The notes under the pieces were generated by a model, which was not told where the DNA came from, searched no databases, and worked only from the letters and a program-made list of their open reading frames with translations. This document shows positions 1 through 6,239 of a DNA stretch of 10,247 nt, piece after piece. The DNA comes from Acidobacteria bacterium AH-259-G07 (lineage in GTDB: Bacteria > Acidobacteriota > UBA6911 > RPQK01 > JADFOI01). Every line of letters starts with the position of its first letter. The first letter of the stretch is position 1. Made by a program: the position numbers and the translations under genes. The stretch is taken from the NCBI GenBank assembly GCA_027717925.1, contig JALLON010000077.1, forward strand, positions 1 to 10,247. The letters run 5' to 3'.

Positions 1-1588
1 GGACCCCCTGAGAAAAAGGATCTACGATTGGGATCGGCGCAAAAGTTCTCCATGGGATTTCGGGGCGAGTTAAATTGGCCCAGAAGATGGGTAGCACGGC
101 CGCAAGTTCATACCCACCCTCTCCATATAATTCCGCTAAGAACTGAGAGAATTGATCAGCAGGGCGCCCTCCCACAATGAAGTAATCCGGAATTGCATTT
201 TCCCAAAAAAGATCTTCTCGCAGCGTTCTAGCATGTTTTCTTGCAAAGGGTGCTTGGTTGGAGACCAATCCACAAAATTTGTGTTCCGGGTGGTAATACA
301 TTTGGATAATGTTCGAATGCATTGGGACCAGGAAGATACATTTGTCTTTTGGTATATGTTCTTCAATGTAGTCGCTAACAGCTTCGCTTCCTGTGGTGTA
401 ATCGTTCATCACCTCCCCAAGATACTGCACAGGACGTAAGTGAAAACCAATTGGCCCCAACAAGTTAAACGTGAGCAAGTTACTCGACATTAGAATGATC
501 AGAAATAATTCAGGCAGACCACGGAAACGGGTTTCGCTCAGAATCTCGTAAACTTGCGCTGCCACAGCAGCACTGAGGGGGATGAGTAAAACGTAGTAGC
601 GCATATCTGCATCGGACGTCCAGGGCCAAACAGGCTGAGGCGAGAGAAATGAAATGACAGTGATCATCCCCAAGCTGTAGGACACTATGAGAAGAATGTT
701 TCTCAGCTGGACGATTCCGTTTTTGCCCAGAATAGTAAGTCCTGCAACTGCAAATATCAGCATACCAACGGGAAAGAACTCGAAGCGGACAGCATCGCGC
801 GGCACCATCCACATCAGCCGCACAAACTTCATTAGATTTTCAGCTCTTACCGAATCAAATGCTCGCCCTAAGGTCGGGAGACTATAAAGGGCAATCCACG
901 TGAGCGCCACCAAACCCAGAAAAGCAATCACAGCCAGAAAAATCACGTTTTTCCGATTCCTGTACCTCTCGCGGATCATACTCAGCCCAATGACAGCAAG
1001 GGTTCCAGCCGCATAAAGATATTGACTTAAGATCAGCAAGCAGAGAAAAAGGGCCCCTAAAAAAATCCACCGACGATAATGTTTAGCATGTCTGAGAGCA
1101 GCCCATACCCACAGAAGGCCCGCGGCAAAGGTCAGCCCGAGTGAGTAGTAGCGAACTTGACGTAGATACAGTAAGTAAGGTACCGAGGTAGCCAGAATGA
1201 GTGCCACAACCCAATACCGATCGCTATCAAACTCATGCCTGAACCACGCAGCTATGAGAGGAATCGAAAAGAGGCCAATAAGCACAAACAGGAATCGCGC
1301 CCCAGCCGTGTTATCTCCGAAGACCTTTAGACTCAGACCCGCGACCATACACTGCAACGGAGGGACGCTTCTTTTCATCATATCTTCATCCATTGATCCC
1401 ATTATCCCGTAGGACAACAGGTTTCGCCCATCCCACCCGATCACCTTACCTGTCTTCATGAAGTTTCGACCAAGCACTGCCGTGTTCGCCTCATCATCCC
1501 AAAAGTCGTTCTGACCAAGGCTCCAAAAAGCAAGCACTCCTGCAAGCAAAGTGCAATAAACAACTAATAGGAGGGACTTGGGTCTCAC
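1..1588 (-). CDS. GT39/ArnT-like membrane glycosyltransferase, 3' end beyond window
   Basis: Reading the minus strand from a GTG at 1588 gives an open frame of 529 codons that runs off the window at position 1, so the C-terminus is missing. It looks like a multi-pass inner-membrane glycosyltransferase of the GT39/PMT/ArnT superfamily, which moves a sugar from a polyprenyl-phosphate carrier to an acceptor on the outer face. A membrane segment at residues 5-22 is followed by the acidic signature FWDDEA (29-34), the place where this superfamily keeps its catalytic Asp. A PPLQ stretch (76-79) and many hydrophobic helices follow. DADMRYYVLLIPL (326-338) is a typical late-membrane motif. A soluble domain starts near residue 385. 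The GTG start is preferred because it keeps the first helix and the DDE motif. It overlaps the methyltransferase stop as GTGA, and no clear Shine-Dalgarno is seen, so translation is probably coupled. Acceptor and sugar are unknown. Confidence 0.85.
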   Translation of the reverse strand, partial: MRPKSLLLVVYCTLLAGVLAFWSLGQNDFWDDEANTAVLGRNFMKTGKVIGWDGRNLLSYGIMGSMDEDMMKRSVPPLQCMVAGLSLKVFGDNTAGARFLFVLIGLFSIPLIAAWFRHEFDSDRYWVVALILATSVPYLLYLRQVRYYSLGLTFAAGLLWVWAALRHAKHYRRWIFLGALFLCLLILSQYLYAAGTLAVIGLSMIRERYRNRKNVIFLAVIAFLGLVALTWIALYSLPTLGRAFDSVRAENLMKFVRLMWMVPRDAVRFEFFPVGMLIFAVAGLTILGKNGIVQLRNILLIVSYSLGMITVISFLSPQPVWPWTSDADMRYYVLLIPLSAAVAAQVYEILSETRFRGLPELFLIILMSSNLLTFNLLGPIGFHLRPVQYLGEVMNDYTTGSEAVSDYIEEHIPKDKCIFLVPMHSNIIQMYYHPEHKFCGLVSNQAPFARKHARTLREDLFWENAIPDYFIVGGRPADQFSQFLAELYGEGGYELAAVLPIFWANLTRPEIPWRTFAPIPIVDPFSQGV

Positions 1589-2427
1589 TTTTGTAATACT
1601 ATCGCTGCAATCCCCACATCAAGATCACTTTTTCGGGCGATTTGAGAGTGTATCTTTTGTGCATTGAGAGGAAATTTGCATAGTTTCTGGTCAAGAATTC
1701 TAAAACCGGAAGCTTCGAACAGTTCCTTAAAGTCGCCGTACCTCAGTCTATTGGTGTAGCTGACACCTTCCTTGGTCAGCACAGAGTTCCATGTTTCCTC
1801 AGAATATGTGTAGAAAAGAAAGGGCTTGTTGAAATTATAGTGGTCTCTCATGTCTATTTTATGGAACATAATCCCCCCAGGTTTTACAACCCGGCTTAAT
1901 TTTCTTATGTTCCCCGCGACATCCTTAATGTGTTCGAAGACACTTATGCTCAGAACAAAATCCACTTCTTGCTGCAACTCGATCTGGGTTAATTCTTTTG
2001 GTATAAATTGAATGTATCTTTTGTCGAATTCTTCGCCATTCCAAAAGAAGAGCTCATTCTTGCCCTGTTTCCTTTTAATATATCGGAGTTCTCTTTTGAA
2101 GTAATCCCGCTGCTTTGATGTTCTAATATATCTTGGAAACTTATCCACCATTATCACCTTCTTCGCCCCATGCATTAAGAGATTGTAGGCGTTGATGTAG
2201 GAGTTACCGGGACCAATTTCCAGACACACCTTATTCTTGAAATCGAACCCACGCCTGGAAAGCATCTCCTTCATTTCTTCGAACTCTGTGTCTAGTGCCC
2301 TGAAATCACTTGTATATAGTTTCCAGAACAGGATTCTGTTAAGGAAAGGGACTCTGCAGTAAACAAAACGAACAAGGAAATTGAGCTTATTGTACAAGTA
2401 TCCGAAATATCTATTGCTTACTTCCAT
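1585..2427 (-). CDS. Class I SAM-dependent methyltransferase
   Basis: This 280-residue protein is a cytosolic class I (Rossmann-fold) SAM-dependent methyltransferase. The SAM-binding motif I is VCLEIGPGN (residues 67-75). The acidic residue closing strand 2 is in VMVD-like VIMVDKF (91-97). A motif-IV-like stretch, SISVFEHIKD (160-169), precedes VKPGG (181-185), the usual post-IV loop of the Methyltransf_11/25 type. The first 60 residues are basic and aromatic-rich (FLVRFVYCRVPFLNRILF) and might touch a membrane or a lipid-linked substrate; that is inference. AAGGA lies about 13 nt before the ATG, a long spacing. The gene is first of a two-gene minus-strand unit, and the GT39-like gene overlaps its stop codon. 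Sugar O-methylation or modification of a glycolipid fits the neighbourhood, but the substrate cannot be read from sequence. The gene is visibly more A/T-rich than the genes at 5124-8298. Confidence 0.88.
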   Translation of the reverse strand: MEVSNRYFGYLYNKLNFLVRFVYCRVPFLNRILFWKLYTSDFRALDTEFEEMKEMLSRRGFDFKNKVCLEIGPGNSYINAYNLLMHGAKKVIMVDKFPRYIRTSKQRDYFKRELRYIKRKQGKNELFFWNGEEFDKRYIQFIPKELTQIELQQEVDFVLSISVFEHIKDVAGNIRKLSRVVKPGGIMFHKIDMRDHYNFNKPFLFYTYSEETWNSVLTKEGVSYTNRLRYGDFKELFEASGFRILDQKLCKFPLNAQKIHSQIARKSDLDVGIAAIVLQK

Positions 2428-2609
2428 GATCTAATCTATTTCCTTCTGATCGCAACTGCTCCCCCCCGATAAAATGCCAAATCGATGCTCGTTCTGGAAT
2501 TTCAGCTTCGGACCAGAGCGAGGCCCTGAGTAGCACACTGGACACCGTTGCTTCCTGACGCTATTTAGTAACATGCCTAAAGTGAGGGTTTCAGCTTCCC
2601 GAGACAACT
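2428..2609. other. Divergent intergenic region
   Basis: These 182 bases separate the methyltransferase (leftward) from the GT4 gene (rightward), so promoters for both should lie here. I find no convincing -35/-10 pair on either strand. Visible landmarks are a C7 run at 2461-2467 and a 10-nt direct repeat TTTCAGCTTC at 2500-2509 and 2589-2598. The second copy ends 11 nt before the GT4 start codon. No plausible small gene is seen. Confidence 0.5.
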
Positions 2610-3707
2610 ATGCAAATACTAATGCTCAATTATGAATTTCCTCCTGTGGGTGGAGGTGCGGCTAACGCTACCTACTTTCTTCTTGAGCAGCTCGCAAAAA
2701 AGAACCTTACCATAGATCTAATCACTGCATCTCCTGACAAGATATGGACCAAAGAGCCATTTTCCAGCAATATAACCATCTACAGGTTGCCTGTTGGTAA
2801 GAAGCGCCTTGATTATTGGGCCATACAGGAACTCTCAGTCTGGAGCGTAAAAGCGTATTTCCTGGCAAGCAGACTGGTTCGAGACAGGAGCTATCACCTT
2901 TGTCACTGTTGGTTTGGATGGCCTTGCGGTGCAATTGCGCTGCTGCTTGGTCAGCCCTACATAGTGGCCCTGCGCGGGAGCGATGTTCCGGGTTACAATC
3001 CACGGATCAAAACTTTGGACAGGTTCTTTTCTAAACCGCTGTGCAAGATAGTGTGGCGGCACGCCAAGTATCTAACCGCCAACTCTGAAGGGCTGAGGCA
3101 GCTCGCAGAAAAAACACTGACGACACAAATAGAAGTGATTTACAACGGCGTGGATGTACACCGGTTCAAGCCAGCAGTAAAGGAGAAAAGCGACAAGCTA
3201 CGCATTCTTTCTGCAGGCCGCCTCATAGAAAGAAAAGGATTCGCCTATCTGATACATGCCCTACAAGGCGTCGACAGCGCTGTGCTGACCATTGCTGGCG
3301 ACGGTCCGTTGCGAGCATCGCTCCGAGCACAGGGCGAGAAAGAGCAGGTTAATCTCAGGTTAATCGGCCACGTAGACCAGAAGAGACTCGCCAGGGAGTA
3401 TCAGCTGGCAGATATCTTTGTGCTGCCTTCATTAAATGAAGGCATGAGCAACGCCGTTCTTGAAGCCATGGCATCTAGCACGCCGGTGATCGTCACCGAT
3501 GTCGGAGGAAGTAAAGAGCTCGTGCAAGGAAACGGCTTCATCGTCCCAAGAAAGTCAGCTTCAACATTACGGCAAGCCATCCTGACTTATCAAAAAAAGC
3601 CAACTCTTATTAATGAGCACGGAAAAAGGGGCAGAGCGCTAGCGGAAGAAATGAGCTGGGGTAAGGTTGCCGACGCATATCTGAAACTGTACACGGGAAG
3701 TGGCTGA
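2610..3707 (+). CDS. GT4 family glycosyltransferase (GT-B fold, retaining)
   Basis: This complete 365-residue glycosyltransferase belongs to family 4. It should act at the cytoplasmic face, transferring a sugar from a nucleotide donor to a lipid-linked or polysaccharide acceptor. The N-terminal Rossmann domain opens with MQILMLNYEFPPVGGGA, where the PPVGGG loop (11-16) is typical of the acceptor-side domain. RGSDVP (122-127) follows. The linker YNGVDVHRFKP (178-188) leads into the donor-binding domain with GRLIERKG (203-210) and AGDGP (229-233). The E-x7-E donor motif is Glu277 to Glu285 in EGMSNAVLEAM. Length is normal for the family. The start is supported by the canonical N-terminus, although only a weak GAG-type ribosome site precedes it. 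It is transcribed alone: the upstream gene is divergent and a 361-base gap follows. Sugar specificity is not predictable. Confidence 0.92.
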   Translation: MQILMLNYEFPPVGGGAANATYFLLEQLAKKNLTIDLITASPDKIWTKEPFSSNITIYRLPVGKKRLDYWAIQELSVWSVKAYFLASRLVRDRSYHLCHCWFGWPCGAIALLLGQPYIVALRGSDVPGYNPRIKTLDRFFSKPLCKIVWRHAKYLTANSEGLRQLAEKTLTTQIEVIYNGVDVHRFKPAVKEKSDKLRILSAGRLIERKGFAYLIHALQGVDSAVLTIAGDGPLRASLRAQGEKEQVNLRLIGHVDQKRLAREYQLADIFVLPSLNEGMSNAVLEAMASSTPVIVTDVGGSKELVQGNGFIVPRKSASTLRQAILTYQKKPTLINEHGKRGRALAEEMSWGKVADAYLKLYTGSG

Positions 3708-3792
3708 ACTCCTTCAAATGAGCAAGCAGTGATCACAAATTTTCAATATCGACATAAACTATTTAAATTAAGAGATTGCATTTGTCGTGACA

Positions 3793-3832
3793 GTTTGTGG
3801 CAATTGACATGCCGTGTTTTGGCAAGTTGAGA
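3793..3832 (+). repeat. Imperfect 17-nt direct repeat pair
   Basis: GTTTGTGGCAATTGACA (3793-3809) and GTTTTGGCAAGTTGAGA (3816-3832) align with 15 identities over 18 columns, allowing one gap in each. Their starts are 23 nt apart, about two helical turns. They sit upstream of the four-gene operon and could be operator half-sites. The first copy ends in TTGACA, a perfect -35 hexamer, but no -10 is correctly spaced after it. Function is inferred and weak. Confidence 0.3.
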
Positions 3833-3934
3833 CAGTATTGGAATGTTCAGACTGCAGAGCAAGTTCTTAACATATTGGAAATAAAAGACTAATAAGTTCT
3901 TGTGCGAAACGCACTTTTGGCATGGAGATTGCTA

Positions 3935-3940
3935 GATAAT
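3935..3940 (+). promoter_or_regulatory. Possible -10 element (GATAAT) of the flippase/radical SAM operon
   Basis: GATAAT lies in an A/T-rich context (CTAGATAATATG) in the gap before the operon. The nearest -35-like hexamer, TTGGCA at 3917-3922, is only 12 nt upstream, too close for a standard sigma-70 promoter. A transcript from here would start near 3947 and have a leader of about 120 nt before the preferred ATG at 4069, or would be leaderless if the ATG at 3949 were used. Confidence 0.2.
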
Positions 3941-4068
3941 ATGTTCTGATGAACCTGTGCGAACGAGTGCTTTGGCAATCCACCCCCCCTGATAGTCGGA
4001 GTTGTGCTCGAAAAATATTTTACAATTCCCCTGCACCTTTTGATTTGCGCAGTTCAAAATCTGACCTT

Positions 4069-5118
4069 ATGTGGAAATTGACAACCCGAATCTCTGAGTG
4101 GGCCGCCAAAATCCTTTTGGCGCTCGTTGCCTTCAGTCTCCTTGTGTTTCTGATCCAACTGGCAGGCTTGGACCAGCTCAAGCAAGCCTTCGCCTCGGTT
4201 TCCCTGCAAGCGGTTTCAACAGGATTTCTACTTTACGTCCTCACTTGTGTTTTTAGAGCCGCCCGGTTTAAAGCGCTGTTGAGGACAGCACTGCTGGGGA
4301 CAGATATCCGTTTGCGACGCATCTTTTCAGTAGTAGCAGCCCAGGCATTTATTAATTACTTCATCCCCTTTCGAGTCGGAGAACTTTCCTACTTATATTT
4401 GCTCAAGAAAGAAGCCCCGGGAACAAGGGTTACGTCCTTAATTCCCAGTTTAGTTATTAGCCGCGTATTTGATCTCCTGGCCGTCTCTTTACTCTTCATG
4501 ATTGCATGGTCGCACACTATGTGGACAATGCCGAAGGAATTAAATGTTTTGGGCCATATTTTGGCGTTGAGCGTTTTAGTGATTTGGCCGCTCATGTTCG
4601 TAATTTGGAAACTTAGGGCTAAGGTCAGGGCGTTTGGGGAAACCGTCACCAGGCATTCCGGATTGTCTAGTTACAGACTGGTGCAGTGGCTGATGGAGCA
4701 AATGCGGGAAGTCGCCCAAGGGTTCGAAATTATGAGTTCGGCAAGAGTGCTGATTTTGACTGGATTTTATTCCCTTCTGATTTGGCTTTCACTGGCGTGT
4801 ATGAATCTGGTTTTGTGGCGAGCGATGGGCATCCGCTTTAGCCTGCCGGTCCTGATTTTTGTATCCATGTTTTTGAACCTGTCTTCGTTCCTGCCTATCC
4901 ACAGTGTCGGTGGCTTCGGAACCCAGGATGCCGTGTGGACCTACCTGGTGATAAACTTGGGGTATTCGCTGGACAGGGCGATTGTAGCTGGCTTAAGCGC
5001 GCACATAATTGCTATGCTATATGTAGTGGTGATAGGAGGATACAGTTTGTTTGCTCTGCGATTTCTTCAGGGGCATTTCAATTTTAACTCACGATCAATC
5101 TCCGAAGAAGAAAACTGA
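4069..5118 (+). CDS. Flippase-like membrane protein (LPG synthase TM region / UPF0104 family)
   Basis: This 349-residue integral membrane protein resembles the lysylphosphatidylglycerol-synthase TM-region family (PF03706/UPF0104), whose members are thought to move or bind lipid substrates. Hydrophobic segments are at about 12-30, 50-66, 86-100, 130-146, 160-180, 226-250, 258-280 and 305-332. Family-type signatures are NYFIPFRVGELSYLYLL (96-112), SRVFDLLAV (131-139) and LPIHSVGGFGTQDA (275-288). No C-terminal aminoacyl-transferase domain is present, so it is not a full MprF. I chose the ATG at 4069 because the first helix then begins about 11 residues in, as usual. The in-frame ATG at 3949 would add 40 polar residues with no family resemblance. 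Neither start has a clear ribosome site. It is first gene of the four-gene operon, with only 5 nt to the next gene. It probably handles a lipid-linked intermediate made by its neighbours. Confidence 0.83.
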   Translation: MWKLTTRISEWAAKILLALVAFSLLVFLIQLAGLDQLKQAFASVSLQAVSTGFLLYVLTCVFRAARFKALLRTALLGTDIRLRRIFSVVAAQAFINYFIPFRVGELSYLYLLKKEAPGTRVTSLIPSLVISRVFDLLAVSLLFMIAWSHTMWTMPKELNVLGHILALSVLVIWPLMFVIWKLRAKVRAFGETVTRHSGLSSYRLVQWLMEQMREVAQGFEIMSSARVLILTGFYSLLIWLSLACMNLVLWRAMGIRFSLPVLIFVSMFLNLSSFLPIHSVGGFGTQDAVWTYLVINLGYSLDRAIVAGLSAHIIAMLYVVVIGGYSLFALRFLQGHFNFNSRSISEEEN

Positions 5119-5123
5119 CAACC

Positions 5124-6200
5124 ATGAATTCACTTCGATTTTTTAAAGCGGGTTTACGTACCCTTTCCAAACCTTCGAAAGCCGGGGATACTCCCGTGCA
5201 CATCCAAATAGAACCTACCACGGCCTGCAACCTGGCTTGCAAATCTTGTCCCCATCCAATGGTTTTTAAGAACCCAGCTCATATGAAGCTGGAAGTGTTT
5301 AAAAAAATCATCGACCAAATCCAGCCTTTGCGGATCACTCTCAGCGGCATCGGAGAACCTCTTTTAAATCCACAGATCGACCAGATGATCGTGTACGCGC
5401 ATAAAATGGGCACCAAGGTCAACCTGACTACCAATGGAACATTCCTAAAAAGACGGAGGGAAGACCTCTTCAATGCCAAACTAGACCTCTTGAGTGTCTC
5501 CATCGATGCGACCAATCCCGAAACGTACCAAGCAATTCGGCGTAAGGATGAGTTTGAGGGGATCCTGGAAGGAATAAGAACCGTAGTCCAACGCAAGCAG
5601 GAGTTGAAGATAGACTTTCCCAAAATCCGAACTCATTTTGTGATCCAAAGCGCCAACGTGGCCCAAATGGCGGAGTTTGTAACCTTGTCGGCTGACCTTG
5701 GCACTGATGCGGTCCATTTTCAACCGCTGGACATCATCGATGTCGTCGCCCCCAATAAGGACTTTTTGGCCGGAGATTTAACGTACGAACGGATTATCAC
5801 GGCCATGAAAGAAGCTCTAAAGGTGGCGCAACGCCTGAACTTTGTAACAAACTTGAAAGAGCTCCTTGAGGACTTCGATCTCTACTGGAAAAAATACAAC
5901 CGTCGGACTCAGGATGAGGACATCAAATGCATCATGCCGTGGTTCTCCAGCTATATCAATTTGAAGGGAGACGTAAAACCCTGCTGTTCCTTCGGAGTGC
6001 ATGATGATATTGGAACAATGGGCAACGTATTCGAATCCGGCTTTAAAGAGATATGGAACTCCACGGCTTATGAAGAATTGCGCCACGAAATGAAAAACGG
6101 AGAACGTCCCTATAAGATCTGCAAAAATTGCGTGCCCAGAACCCTAGTCGACATCGCGAGGGCCTCGAAATTCAGTCCTGGGTTCATTAAAGGCAAATGA
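5124..6200 (+). CDS. Radical SAM/SPASM domain enzyme (first of two)
   Basis: This 358-residue radical SAM enzyme should bind a [4Fe-4S] cluster through CNLACKSC (Cys35, Cys39, Cys42), the CX3CX2C motif, and cleave SAM to a 5'-deoxyadenosyl radical. The SAM-binding GGEP motif reads SGIGEPLL (74-81). The barrel continues with NLTTNGTFL (100-108) and LSVSIDA (123-129). The C-terminal region is SPASM-like: CIMPW (269-273), GDVKPCC (282-288), GTMGN (297-301), KEIWNS (308-313) and CKNC (333-336). This gives enough Cys for at least one auxiliary Fe-S cluster. SPASM enzymes modify peptides, amino sugars or small molecules; the substrate here is unknown. The ATG is 5 nt after the flippase-like gene's stop, implying translational coupling; upstream sequence is purine-rich but not a clean Shine-Dalgarno. 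No precursor peptide gene is evident next to it, so a sugar or lipid substrate is as likely as a peptide. Confidence 0.9.
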   Translation: MNSLRFFKAGLRTLSKPSKAGDTPVHIQIEPTTACNLACKSCPHPMVFKNPAHMKLEVFKKIIDQIQPLRITLSGIGEPLLNPQIDQMIVYAHKMGTKVNLTTNGTFLKRRREDLFNAKLDLLSVSIDATNPETYQAIRRKDEFEGILEGIRTVVQRKQELKIDFPKIRTHFVIQSANVAQMAEFVTLSADLGTDAVHFQPLDIIDVVAPNKDFLAGDLTYERIITAMKEALKVAQRLNFVTNLKELLEDFDLYWKKYNRRTQDEDIKCIMPWFSSYINLKGDVKPCCSFGVHDDIGTMGNVFESGFKEIWNSTAYEELRHEMKNGERPYKICKNCVPRTLVDIARASKFSPGFIKGK

Positions 6201-6201
6201 A

Positions 6202-6219
6202 CCATGGACACTTCCATGG
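6202..6219 (+). repeat. CCATGG hairpin between the two radical SAM genes
   Basis: CCATGG (6202-6207), a 6-nt loop ACACTT, and CCATGG (6214-6219) form a perfect 6-bp stem just after the stop of the first radical SAM gene. GTTTTCTT follows, then the ribosome site of the second. It may be a weak attenuator or an mRNA processing or stability element. The T tract is interrupted and the genes are otherwise tightly packed, so a full terminator is unlikely. Confidence 0.35.
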
Positions 6220-6228
6220 GTTTTCTTG

Positions 6229-6233
6229 AAGGA
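6229..6233 (+). promoter_or_regulatory. Shine-Dalgarno of the second radical SAM gene
   Basis: AAGGA, in GAAGGATAGTCCATG, lies 6 nt before the ATG at 6240. It is the clearest ribosome binding site in the window and fixes that start. Confidence 0.65.
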
Positions 6234-6239
6234 TAGTCC

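Larger units (their letters stand above)
3708..4068. other. Gap between GT4 gene and the flippase/radical SAM operon
   Basis: This 361-base stretch has no convincing gene. The part near 3736-3780 is A/T-rich. It holds a pair of imperfect 17-nt direct repeats (3793-3809, 3816-3832), a perfect short hairpin GTGCG-AAA-CGCAC (3902-3914), a -10-like GATAAT (3935-3940) and a C7 run (3983-3989). From 3949 a frame is open into the downstream flippase-like gene, but its first 40 residues are polar, lack family resemblance and are probably not translated. A 27-codon frame at 3809-3892 ends in TAATAA but has no strong ribosome site. The region most likely carries the promoter and leader of the operon that follows. 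Confidence 0.5.

Noticed and set aside
152..439. 95-codon plus-strand frame opposite the GT39-like gene
   Set aside because: It is antisense to a continuous coding frame with family motifs and has no recognisable features of its own.
1..1588. Broken or frameshifted gene at the left edge
   Set aside because: The minus-strand frame from the GTG at 1588 is uninterrupted to position 1; it is simply cut by the window edge.
3804..3809. TTGACA as a -35 box
   Set aside because: No -10-like hexamer occurs 15-19 nt downstream; at 17 nt the sequence is TTGAGA.
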